Source: JAGDMJ01 sp963809695 (GTDB lineage Bacteria > Bacteroidota > Ignavibacteria > UBA10030 > UBA6906). From it: DNA of 64,000 bases. Location of the stretch: assembly GCA_963809695.1 (NCBI GenBank), contig CAWEKI010000006.1:62001-126000 (forward strand). The letters run 5' to 3'. Positions 16,937 through 23,883 of the stretch are shown here, piece by piece. The translations under genes and the position numbers were made by a program. Positions within the stretch are counted from its first letter, which is position 1, and every line of letters begins with the position of its first letter. Under the pieces are notes generated by a model. That model searched no databases. It saw nothing but the letters and a program-made list of their open reading frames with translations, and had not been told where the DNA came from.

Positions 16937-17659
16937 TCAATGCTTTTTCGCCCTAAATCTCGCCTTCTGCCTCGGGGTCATTTTCTCGGTTGCGTATTGG
17001 AAGATGAGCCGGGGCGCGTTGTCTTTCCACCCCAGCAGGAACGGCTCGACAACCTGCGGATTGATTTTCCACGCTTCGCGCAGGAACCAGCCGAGCCCCT
17101 GGTGCACCACGCGCTCCTTATCGAGCATCATCGGGCGGATGAATCTCAGAAGGGGAGAGATCTTCGCCGGCATTTTGGCGAAGGCCAGGAGCGCCACAGG
17201 CACTGCGCGGCGCTTCCACTTGGATTCCGACTTTCGCCAGTCCTTCATGGCCGAAACGGCTACGATCTTCTGCCCCAGGCAAGGGTTGAGCACTTCTCCG
17301 CAGAGGAAGTCGCTATGCGCCCAGTTGCATATCCCCTGCTCCAACCAGCATCCAACCCGCTGAAACGTTTCCTTTGTCCACTCCTTCTTAAACGGGATAA
17401 TGAAGGAGATTGCGTACGAGGCTTCTTCATACTTTCCGGTTTTGACCAGGATGTCGCCGAGAGCCAGGAAGCCGGCGAGCCCCATAGCGTCCCGGTATTT
17501 TTCCAGCCAGATATCCCGTTGTTTGTCGAAGGATTCTTGCGGCACGCCGAACGCGTCATACCCTTCACGGAAGAAGCGCGCATAGCGGGCAACCTGCCTG
17601 GAGTCTGCATGGGCCGAACAGAATGAGCGAATTTCGGAAGCAATGGCTCGTGTGGTCAT
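16937..17659 (-). CDS. DNA alkylation repair (AlkD-like) HEAT-repeat protein
   Basis: A 240-residue all-helical protein of the DNA alkylation repair family, whose AlkD members remove alkylated bases without base flipping. Family features include FREGYDAFGVPQESF near the N-terminus, the central HEAT helices and VHQGLGWFLREAWKINPQVVEPFLLGW near the C-terminus. The frame extends upstream to 17728, but the start is set at ATG 17659, which has GGAGAGG eight bases before it; the upstream extension runs into a palindromic element. The active-site Asp/Trp set of AlkD was not checked residue by residue. Confidence 0.85.
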   Translation of the reverse strand: MTTRAIASEIRSFCSAHADSRQVARYARFFREGYDAFGVPQESFDKQRDIWLEKYRDAMGLAGFLALGDILVKTGKYEEASYAISFIIPFKKEWTKETFQRVGCWLEQGICNWAHSDFLCGEVLNPCLGQKIVAVSAMKDWRKSESKWKRRAVPVALLAFAKMPAKISPLLRFIRPMMLDKERVVHQGLGWFLREAWKINPQVVEPFLLGWKDNAPRLIFQYATEKMTPRQKARFRAKKH

Positions 17660-17707
17660 AAAGTCCTCTCCCTGTTTTTTCCGAGGAAGGCTGTTTTGCA
17701 AGTTGAT

Positions 17708-17827
17708 GTTCCCAATTCCTGGGTTCATCGTTCATAGGTTAGCTGTTCATGCGTTCGTGCGTTACGTATTCGAACAGCTAACGAGAGAACCGTGAACCTT
17801 GATCGTGGAACCCAGGAATTGGGAATA
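17708..17827. repeat. Long intergenic palindrome, family E (copy 3)
   Basis: This is the best-preserved copy: the outer arms TTCCCAATTCCTGGGTTC and GAACCCAGGAATTGGGAA are perfect inverse complements, and inner arms GGTTAGCTGTTC and GAACAGCTAAC also pair. The element fills the spacer between the AlkD-like gene and the small gene upstream of it. Confidence 0.85.
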
Positions 17828-17844
17828 AGCAGTGTTTTGAATGC

Positions 17845-18129
17845 CTAGCCCGGTATCCAAATCTTTCCCGCCTGTACCAGCTCCACATTTCCACCCAGCA
17901 TGAGCGGCTCCGAACTCTTGGTAAAAAACGCGAGCCCTTTATAGCTGGTCAGGTAGTGATACTTCGCCGAGAAGAGTCCTCCGGGCGCTGTAACGACAAG
18001 CGGCGCCTGGCTTCTGCTGAGAATGGCCATGAAATCCTGGGGTTCCACGCGTACGATAGCTCCTGACGCTTTGACTGCCTTTGCTATGGCTGCCGCTGCT
18101 GCCGCCCCTTCTGCTCCGGTTGTGACCAT
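17845..18129 (-). CDS. Small conserved hypothetical protein
   Basis: A 94-residue protein starting MVTTGAEGAAAAAAIAKAVK. It is alanine-rich at the N-terminus and then predicted beta strands. ATG 18129 is chosen because GGAAGGAACC precedes it; an upstream in-frame ATG at 18144 would overlap that site. There is no signal peptide, cysteine or recognisable enzymatic motif. The balanced composition and good ribosome-binding site support a real gene. Function is unknown. Confidence 0.7.
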   Translation of the reverse strand: MVTTGAEGAAAAAAIAKAVKASGAIVRVEPQDFMAILSRSQAPLVVTAPGGLFSAKYHYLTSYKGLAFFTKSSEPLMLGGNVELVQAGKIWIPG

Positions 18130-18217
18130 GAAGGTTCCTTCCAATTGTTCTACAGTCGTTCGTTGATTTATGGCGCGGGCTATTCAGTGCTCCCGCCCGC
18201 GCCATGGTGGGCATCAA

Positions 18218-18850
18218 TCATTTCGCTCGTATGTACTCGATCTCGCCGACACGGGTCTTTCCTTCGGGCAACGAAAGGTCATGCATCTCAAAAACGTGTT
18301 TGTCTTTGTTGATGAACCGATACACATATTTTATAGTCTTATCATGCTCTCCCGTGGTCACATCATCCATTTTACCGATCATGGTGAGCACCTTTCCCTC
18401 TTTATCGAGCGTGCCCTCCGAGGGATATATTCCTGTGCTTGAGTTATCGATCCAGAAACCTACGTACTTCTTGTTGATATTGTCGTAGCCGGTGAAGCCA
18501 ATGCCATTAAATGGCATTCCCATCATCTCTCCCTTCGCATCCTGTTGCAGGAATCGGCCGCCCAGAACCCACTTGACTTCGGACGAACCCTTAGAGACGG
18601 TGGGCTCTCCGTCCGTGCCATTCATCCATGAGCGCATCGTAGTCTGCCAGGTCCCCACCATGTCGTTCAGTTTCTTATGCGGCTCACCGGGTGTCGCCGC
18701 TTCCATCCACTTTTTCATCATTGCATCCATCTCAGTGCCTTGCATCGTAGGGGTCTCCTTTTGGGCCTTCTCCTGGGACTTCCCTTGCAGAGGCAGAACC
18801 AGTAACGCAGCCGCACATGCCGCTCCGCACAGCATCAGTCGGTAGTTCAT
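18218..18850 (-). CDS. Exported DUF1579 family protein
   Basis: A 210-residue secreted protein with a signal peptide (MLCGAACAAALLVLPLQGKSQ) and a DUF1579 domain, seen in GTWQTTMRSWMNG, GGRFLQQDAKGEMMGMPFNGIGFTGYDN and DVTTGEHDKTIKYVYRF. The family is probably a lipocalin-like beta-barrel of unknown ligand. The start has CAAGGAG eight bases upstream. The 193-base spacer upstream holds a TGCGTAG/CTACGCA inverted repeat (18886-18920) and a GGCTCC-CGC-GGAGCC hairpin, and no gene. Confidence 0.85.
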   Translation of the reverse strand: MNYRLMLCGAACAAALLVLPLQGKSQEKAQKETPTMQGTEMDAMMKKWMEAATPGEPHKKLNDMVGTWQTTMRSWMNGTDGEPTVSKGSSEVKWVLGGRFLQQDAKGEMMGMPFNGIGFTGYDNINKKYVGFWIDNSSTGIYPSEGTLDKEGKVLTMIGKMDDVTTGEHDKTIKYVYRFINKDKHVFEMHDLSLPEGKTRVGEIEYIRAK

Positions 18851-19043
18851 GGTGTTGCTCCTTGCATATGTGAATGAACAGTGATTGCGTAGCGCCGATA
18901 CTTGGTCTCGATACTACGCAGGGGAATCTGCAATATCAAGGAAAAACGGACAGCGCACATCGTTTTTTTTGTTTGAGAATCGCGTGGAAAATGGCAATTG
19001 CGGCTCCCGCGGAGCCCGACAAAGAAATTCCATTTGTTTTCTC

Positions 19044-21344
19044 TTATAGAAAGAGCTCTTGTTGCGCGCTATCCCGAAGCACAGGCGAAGCTCTTCGTTC
19101 GGGGCGCTTTCCCATGATCTTGAAGGCCTCTTCCAGCCGCTCCACCGTATAGCCGAAGGGGAGTAGAAGCGTCTCCACCGCCTTCAGTGCCAGCTCGGTG
19201 TATTTCTCGATGTCATAGCCGTCGTCGAAAGAATAAAGCGCCAGGGGTTTTGCCTTTTCGGGCTTCTTTTTTCCGGTCGCATCCAGGATGATGTACTCGA
19301 TCATCTCTCCGGCGGCCAGGCTGATTCCCGCCTCCTCGAGCGCTTTGGCCACGACGGCACTCGTGTTATTGTTTGTGTATTCATCTGCCTCGCGGGAGAT
19401 GTGCCGCCGCACCACCAGCTCAAGCGGATCCGCCCGCCCGGCCCGGAGCTCCGCAATGAATTCCGCCGCTTTTGCCAACGCCGCGGGAACCAAAGCCTCC
19501 ACGCCGGCGATATTCTTTCCTTCTCCAAAAATTTTCAGCATCTCTCCCTGCATCCGCTTGATGAAGACCGGCGTGTCCCGCCGGCGCACTTCGATGCCGC
19601 GGATCTTGATCTCATTGTTCGTGTACCATCCCACGTACCGGTTGGCGGTCGGCACGAGCGGATCCATCTTGGAGGAAGGAAAGAGAATCCAGTTGTAGAT
19701 GCCGTCGAGGGAGATATCGATCCCCACGGCCGTGGCCACCTCTTTTGCCAGCGCTTCATAATCCTGCTCGGTGGCTCCCTCCTTCTTGAGCCACATACAG
19801 TCCACAATGGCATGAATAAAAAGATACCCGTGCGATTCGGCGATTTCTTTTGCCCGGAGGATGGCATCGCGCGAATAGGCATTGACCGATTCATGCGCTT
19901 CGATCCGCCCGAAGCGCGCATTCTTGTACCCCAGGTAACCGAAGCAGGTCACCAGCATCCACTTGAGCGCATTCTGCCTCCGGTCATAGAGGTGCCATCG
20001 CTCATCGCCGGCTGCCTTGAGCGCCTTCTTGCGCCGCTTATACTCGCCGCGCTTTTGTACCACCATACTCAATGTCGCGGGGACGATCCCCTCCCGCCGC
20101 TCGCAGATCGTGTACTTCAACTCAGGCACTCGTTCGTTGTGGCAGCAGCGGCAGTTCACGGTTTCAGGAGAGACGTTGTGCTCGACCATGATGGTCGGGT
20201 ACATCGAGGCAAAATCCATCTCCGCCACCTGTTCGTGGAACCCCATCAGCGGCTGGAAGATCAGGCCTCCCCGGTCGGCAAGAAGAAGCGTTGCGGCGGT
20301 TTTGAATTCCTCCGGCTCCCGTTTCTTCGCCGGGATCAGATAGTTGTGCCGGTAGGCCCAGGAGAGCTGCATGGAGGAGAGCGCCGACCCGATCGTGGAG
20401 CGGGCCTGGTGCTGCACCGGCAGCTGCGTAAGCCGTGCAATCTCCAGGACACCATCCAGGCTTGCCTCCCCCATCATGAACGAGTTCTCGGTATCCAGGT
20501 GCCACCGCCCGGCGATCTCGAACGCACCGTCCTTATGGACGATCTTGCCATAGGCAAAATAGCTCGACTCGTTGGTGGTGAAATAGCCGGCTCGTGTGTC
20601 CCGGTTGAGCTCCAGCGGGACATTCTCCTGCAGCGAGAGCCGTGCGAGCATTGGAAGCAGCACCGCATCTCCGTATTCGGTCATGATGATATCCGGATCG
20701 CACCGCTGGAGATGCCGGTTCAGTGCCTGCAGCACGTCGGTCGGCTCTTCGTGCTCAAGGGCATAGGTGTGCCCGTCGTACCCCACCTCAAGCTGGAATG
20801 TCTTGCGGTATTTCGGAGATACAAAGTCGGGGCGGTTCTTTATGGTCATCGTGGCCAGCGGCGGGACGGTATACTCCAACGCGTCCCGGACATCATCAAG
20901 GTGCCATCCGGTCAGCCTGCCGCTGGCGTCAATGCTGTATTCGCCGAACGCGAGCGGGAAAAGTCCGGTCGAATAGAGATAGAGCTGCTGGACGGAGATG
21001 TCCGAATCAAAAAAGACAAAATGGGGGAAGTGCCGTTCCATCGTTCGGACGACCTCCTTAAAGCGCACGGTATTGTGCACCCCTACACGCAGCACGCTCC
21101 ATTCTTCATCGGAATAGATCTCTCGCTGCACGGCGGGGTCGAGGGTGATGCGAAACGGAAAATTCGCCGCCAGCATGGCCGCCCGGGCGGCGCCGTCCCG
21201 GTCCACGTGCATGAAGAAGGAGGGAATGAACCGGTCATAGCAGCAATGCTTGACGCCATCCCTGTCCACCAGCCAGAGCGTAACTCCATCGGAGGACGCA
21301 TACAGGTCGAACAACCATGCTGTAACCACGCGCGAGGTATCCAC
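19044..21344 (-). CDS. B-family DNA polymerase with altered catalytic motifs (PolB2-like)
   Basis: A 766-residue family B DNA polymerase. Motif A is intact (Asp377 in EMDFASMYPTIM). Motif B keeps RQNALK and FGYLGY but reads VTC where NS is usual (residues 455-473). Motif C, normally YGDTDS, reads HAIVDCMWL (511-519): by alignment the first Asp is Ile and only the second (Asp515) remains. The exonuclease acidic motifs are not recognisable; DPDIIMTEYGDAVLLPML replaces the usual DPDII-N-FD pattern. These changes match the PolB2 group known in archaea and some bacteria, of which crenarchaeal Dpo2 has been linked to damage tolerance. The start is GTG 21344 with GGAG eight bases upstream. It is the last gene of a five-gene operon. 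Confidence 0.87.
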   Translation of the reverse strand: MDTSRVVTAWLFDLYASSDGVTLWLVDRDGVKHCCYDRFIPSFFMHVDRDGAARAAMLAANFPFRITLDPAVQREIYSDEEWSVLRVGVHNTVRFKEVVRTMERHFPHFVFFDSDISVQQLYLYSTGLFPLAFGEYSIDASGRLTGWHLDDVRDALEYTVPPLATMTIKNRPDFVSPKYRKTFQLEVGYDGHTYALEHEEPTDVLQALNRHLQRCDPDIIMTEYGDAVLLPMLARLSLQENVPLELNRDTRAGYFTTNESSYFAYGKIVHKDGAFEIAGRWHLDTENSFMMGEASLDGVLEIARLTQLPVQHQARSTIGSALSSMQLSWAYRHNYLIPAKKREPEEFKTAATLLLADRGGLIFQPLMGFHEQVAEMDFASMYPTIMVEHNVSPETVNCRCCHNERVPELKYTICERREGIVPATLSMVVQKRGEYKRRKKALKAAGDERWHLYDRRQNALKWMLVTCFGYLGYKNARFGRIEAHESVNAYSRDAILRAKEIAESHGYLFIHAIVDCMWLKKEGATEQDYEALAKEVATAVGIDISLDGIYNWILFPSSKMDPLVPTANRYVGWYTNNEIKIRGIEVRRRDTPVFIKRMQGEMLKIFGEGKNIAGVEALVPAALAKAAEFIAELRAGRADPLELVVRRHISREADEYTNNNTSAVVAKALEEAGISLAAGEMIEYIILDATGKKKPEKAKPLALYSFDDGYDIEKYTELALKAVETLLLPFGYTVERLEEAFKIMGKRPERRASPVLRDSAQQELFL

Positions 21345-21430
21345 GTGAAGCTCCGGGGAGGGATAGTAAACGTTCCTGTTGGCCCAGTTTCCCCTCTACC
21401 CATAAGGCGCAAGGGACAAAACCTCTTGCT

Positions 21431-21691
21431 TCATTCTTCTTTTTTAATTCTCTTGATCTCTTCTTGTAGCGCCCTGATCATCCGCTGTTGTGCCAACAAC
21501 ATCGACATGGCCACGCTCTCGAACGGGATGGGGCGGGCGGCGTAGGCGCTGCCGGCAAGCTGCATGTGTGCCGCCCGGAAGAGTTCGTCAAGCGCGTCCT
21601 GGTCCTCCTTCCTGAGCCCCCGGCGGAATTTCGACCAGCTGTCGATCTCCTGCTGAAGGACCATCGTGAATGTCGGAACGGTTCTGCCCAT
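21431..21691 (-). CDS. Small helical protein of the PolB2 cassette
   Basis: An 86-residue protein preceded by a perfect AAGGAGG ribosome-binding site. It is predicted mostly helical (FRRGLRKEDQDALDELFRAA) with a charged C-terminal helix ending QEEIKRIKKEE. There are no cysteines and no membrane segment. It sits between the RecA-like gene and the polymerase gene on the same strand, with an 86-base gap to the polymerase. I do not recognise the family; its position suggests an adaptor or subunit of the polymerase. Confidence 0.75.
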   Translation of the reverse strand: MGRTVPTFTMVLQQEIDSWSKFRRGLRKEDQDALDELFRAAHMQLAGSAYAARPIPFESVAMSMLLAQQRMIRALQEEIKRIKKEE

Positions 21692-21704
21692 ATAACCTCC
21701 TTAT

Positions 21705-21826
21705 CCTTCGACTCGTGGCGCCTGCGGTGCCACTCGCTCAGGATTACATTGTTCGAGGTAACCCTGAGCGATCCCGAGCGAGTCCCGATGCCCTTTGTCG
21801 GGACGAGACGAGGGGGAGTCGAAGGG
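21705..21826. repeat. Nested palindrome with CCTTCGACTCG/GAGTCGAAGG arms
   Basis: A 122-bp element. Outer arms CCTTCGACTCG and GAGTCGAAGGG and inner arms CTCGCTCAGG and CCTGAGCGA pair. Each arm is itself interrupted by a smaller hairpin: TGGCGCC-TGC-GGTGCCA on the left and GTCCCGA-N9-TCGGGAC on the right. It lies between the RecA-like gene and the small gene and encodes the last residues of the former. Confidence 0.75.
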
Positions 21827-22451
21827 CCTCTTTTCCCATAGCTTGTTTCTCAATTCTCGGTTTCCCTTCTTCTTCCGCCACCGCATACACCTCATCCATC
21901 ACACTGCAGACCTGGGGAAAGAGCGCGTTGCGTTCTTTGGATGCGGGCTTGATATCGAGCGAGGCGAGAAGGACCGAGATCTTCGCCTGCTTGAGCTGGC
22001 GGAGCGCGCCGATGATGCGCCGCACCCCGGCCCGGACGTCGGAGAGCGACGCTTGCTCGTCGTAGAACGTGTCAAGAAGCCCAAAGATGATGGCGACCGG
22101 GGAGGATTTCTTCAGGACGAAGGCCGGGAGGCGCTCGGTGATGACGGCCTCCATTTGATAGCAGGTGAAGGCGCGGGAGATGAAGATGTTGTTCAGCAGC
22201 TCTTCCGGCGAGGGGCCGCCGGAGGAGGCCATCCTCCGCGCAAACTCGGCGATGTAGTAAACGTCGAAATGGTTGGTCCCATCCACCAGCGTGATGGGAA
22301 CACCGCTGAGGAGCACATGCGCTGCCGCGGAAAGCGACATGCGGAAGACGCTGCCGGCGCCGTGGAGACAATAGAGCTTGCCGGGCGGCGCGGCCTTGAA
22401 CTGCTGCACCAGCGTTGCATATGGAATAAGTGCGGTTGAGCTGACAGTCAT
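21744..22451 (-). CDS. RecA/RadA-superfamily protein with a degenerate P-loop (ImuA-like)
   Basis: A 235-residue protein with the core layout of RecA/RadA ATPases. The P-loop position reads GAGSVFRMS (residues 31-39), lacking the GK[ST] of Walker A. The next strand reads GVPITLVDG, a helix contains NNIFISRAFTCYQM, and the Walker B region SPVAIIFGLLDTFYDE lacks the usual Asp. It therefore probably does not hydrolyse ATP normally. The last roughly 25 residues (after EKQAMGK) are encoded by a palindromic repeat, so the ancestral protein was probably shorter. It lies 19 bases after the DUF72-like gene. Analogy with ImuA of mutagenesis cassettes is inferred from the gene context, not from detailed similarity. 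Confidence 0.75.
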   Translation of the reverse strand: MTVSSTALIPYATLVQQFKAAPPGKLYCLHGAGSVFRMSLSAAAHVLLSGVPITLVDGTNHFDVYYIAEFARRMASSGGPSPEELLNNIFISRAFTCYQMEAVITERLPAFVLKKSSPVAIIFGLLDTFYDEQASLSDVRAGVRRIIGALRQLKQAKISVLLASLDIKPASKERNALFPQVCSVMDEVYAVAEEEGKPRIEKQAMGKEALRLPLVSSRQRASGLARDRSGLPRTM

Positions 22452-22470
22452 GGTCCCCCCGGGAGATCTA

Positions 22471-23307
22471 TTATGCCGCCTGTTTTCTGATCGGTGAAAG
22501 CTTCGCCAGGTCGGCGTTGAGTATGGCCATCACGGTCTCAAGCGAAGCTGCACCGGTATGTTCATCGAGATAGAGAAAGCATGTTTTCTTTTCCGCAACG
22601 CACCGGCGGATCGTCTCCACCATGCCCAGCTCCCATTCGCCCTCCATGCTCCGCCCGGGGAACGGCACCGGCGTGTTCCGGTACACGACATGTTCCGCGG
22701 TGAGGATGCCCGGGATCTGGATTTGATCGAGCAGCGGAGGCATAGCCGTTTCATCGAACAGGTGCGCAACGCCATGGCTGCACAGGCATGCGCAGTAATC
22801 GGGAAAAAGAACCTCCGGATTTCCCGCTCCCACCGCATAGCGGTACGAACGCGGAAGCCCGGACAGAAACCGGTCGAGCTTCTCGAGAAGGGTATGAACC
22901 GAAAGGCCTTCCGTGGCATAAATGGGTGCGAGACAGAGCATCACGAGCTGCGTTCGCGGAGCGAGAGCCTCAATGGCCGGGAGCAGGACATTCTGCGCCA
23001 TTCCGGGATCGAGGAAATTGCCGTTGAGCTCTCCCCGCTTTGTCCGGTCGTGATGCGCATAAGGAAAGCGATACGTCAGCGGTCCGCCCGAGACGGCAAC
23101 GGCGATAGAGAGCTCCGGCGGTAATTTCTCCGCCTGTCCGTGGGGGGGCAGATGCGGGAGCCGGTCCGCATCGATGCTCGCACAGGCCGTGTGAAACACC
23201 CGCGCATCGTCGCTCCCGGGCGAGCGCAGGCCAAAGTGAATATTGTGCCGTTCCCATGCGCGGACATAGGAAGCAAGCCAGGACCAGGATTCAGCTACAT
23301 TGCTCAT
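22471..23307 (-). CDS. Degenerate DUF72-family protein of the PolB2 cassette
   Basis: A 278-residue divergent relative of the DUF72 (YecE-like) TIM-barrel family. Its C-terminal half aligns well with the canonical DUF72 protein at 24764: FLSGLPRSYRYAVGAGNPE versus FLSRLPNEYEYAVELRNRE, then HSHGVAHVLNN-like CSHGVAHLFDE, MPPLLDQIQIPG and IRRCVAEKKTCFLYLDE. The conserved N-terminal GTSSWKYPGW motif is absent, so any catalytic role is doubtful. ATG 23307 (MSNVAESW) is chosen, with GGAAAAG upstream. It is the second gene of the cassette operon. Confidence 0.75.
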   Translation of the reverse strand: MSNVAESWSWLASYVRAWERHNIHFGLRSPGSDDARVFHTACASIDADRLPHLPPHGQAEKLPPELSIAVAVSGGPLTYRFPYAHHDRTKRGELNGNFLDPGMAQNVLLPAIEALAPRTQLVMLCLAPIYATEGLSVHTLLEKLDRFLSGLPRSYRYAVGAGNPEVLFPDYCACLCSHGVAHLFDETAMPPLLDQIQIPGILTAEHVVYRNTPVPFPGRSMEGEWELGMVETIRRCVAEKKTCFLYLDEHTGAASLETVMAILNADLAKLSPIRKQAA

Positions 23308-23401
23308 TGTCTTTTCCACAGATAATATTAGGGTTATAGGATTAACCTTTTGCTCACCGTCGACGCACACCCGGATCAACGGCTACACATTCATCTGTGG
23401 A

Positions 23402-23644
23402 TTAAGACACTAAGCCATACGCTTTCCCCCCGCAGCTCTCACAGAGCCCATCGGCCGTATACCGGCTGGAGCACTCGCGACAGAGGAGCAGGTGCGCTTC
23501 CATGCAGTCGCGGCACAGGATCTCATTATGCAGCGATTCATCCGCCATGCTGAGGAAATCATTCAATTCTCCCACCGTGAGGCGATGCTCGCAAACGGAG
23601 CACTGCGCTCGGGAAGCCGCGCGAAAACGGGTGGTATGTGTCAT
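23402..23644 (-). CDS. Small zinc-ribbon-like protein, first gene of the PolB2 cassette
   Basis: An 80-residue protein with four CxxC pairs (Cys15/18, 44/47, 55/58, 68/71), enough for two zinc sites. A short helix (GELNDFLSMADESLHNEI) separates the first pair from the rest. AAAGGGAGC lies eight bases before the ATG. It begins about 100 bases after a promoter with an operator in its spacer. It could be a DNA- or protein-binding adaptor of the cassette; no specific family is recognised. The 94-base gap to the DUF72-like gene contains no terminator that I can see. Confidence 0.75.
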   Translation of the reverse strand: MTHTTRFRAASRAQCSVCEHRLTVGELNDFLSMADESLHNEILCRDCMEAHLLLCRECSSRYTADGLCESCGGKAYGLVS

Positions 23645-23747
23645 TAAGAGCTCCCTTTAAGTAGTCAGTATATCTGTCCGTGTCTATGCTCCGTTTGCGG
23701 CAATCGTTTTACAGGCGGCACGGGTTCCGCAGGCCTCGCCCCAGTGG

Positions 23748-23776
23748 AGCATACGACATTTTTGTCGTATTGTCAA
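23748..23776 (-). promoter_or_regulatory. Sigma-70-type promoter of the PolB2 cassette
   Basis: Read on the minus strand, a consensus -35 TTGACA (23776-23771), a 17-base spacer and a -10 TATGCT (23753-23748) lie in the divergent spacer. Transcription would begin near 23741, about 97 bases before the first cassette gene. The spacer is occupied by operator 1, as expected for a repressed promoter. Confidence 0.75.
23752..23769. promoter_or_regulatory. Operator 1: TACGACA-N4-TGTCGTA
   Basis: A perfect 18-bp palindrome with 7-bp arms. It covers the spacer and part of the -10 of the minus-strand cassette promoter. A protein bound here would block RNA polymerase. No regulator gene is adjacent, so the repressor (LexA-like or BlaI/MecI/CopY-like are candidates) acts from elsewhere. 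Confidence 0.75.
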
Positions 23777-23783
23777 TAGGGTA

Positions 23784-23801
23784 TACAACAAAAATGTCGT
23801 A
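23784..23801. promoter_or_regulatory. Operator 2: TACAACA-N4-TGTCGTA
   Basis: A second copy of the palindrome with one mismatch in the left arm. It is centred 32 bp from operator 1, about three helical turns, which would allow cooperative binding on one face of DNA. It lies just outside the -35 of the cassette promoter and upstream of the plus-strand YIP1-family gene, which it may also control. Confidence 0.7.
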
Positions 23802-23883
23802 CCTGGTCCGGCCTGTGCATTGCTTCTCAGCGGAGATTTTTTTACGTTACTCCGTTCCAAAACCACCAGAGGAGACCCCACCC

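Noticed and set aside
17708..17827. CRISPR array or integron attC site
   Set aside because: The elements occur singly at distant places without regular spacers, cas genes or an integrase.
23680..23883. A longer N-terminus for the YIP1-family protein
   Set aside because: It would run through the operators and the cassette promoter, and ATG 23884 has a good ribosome-binding site.
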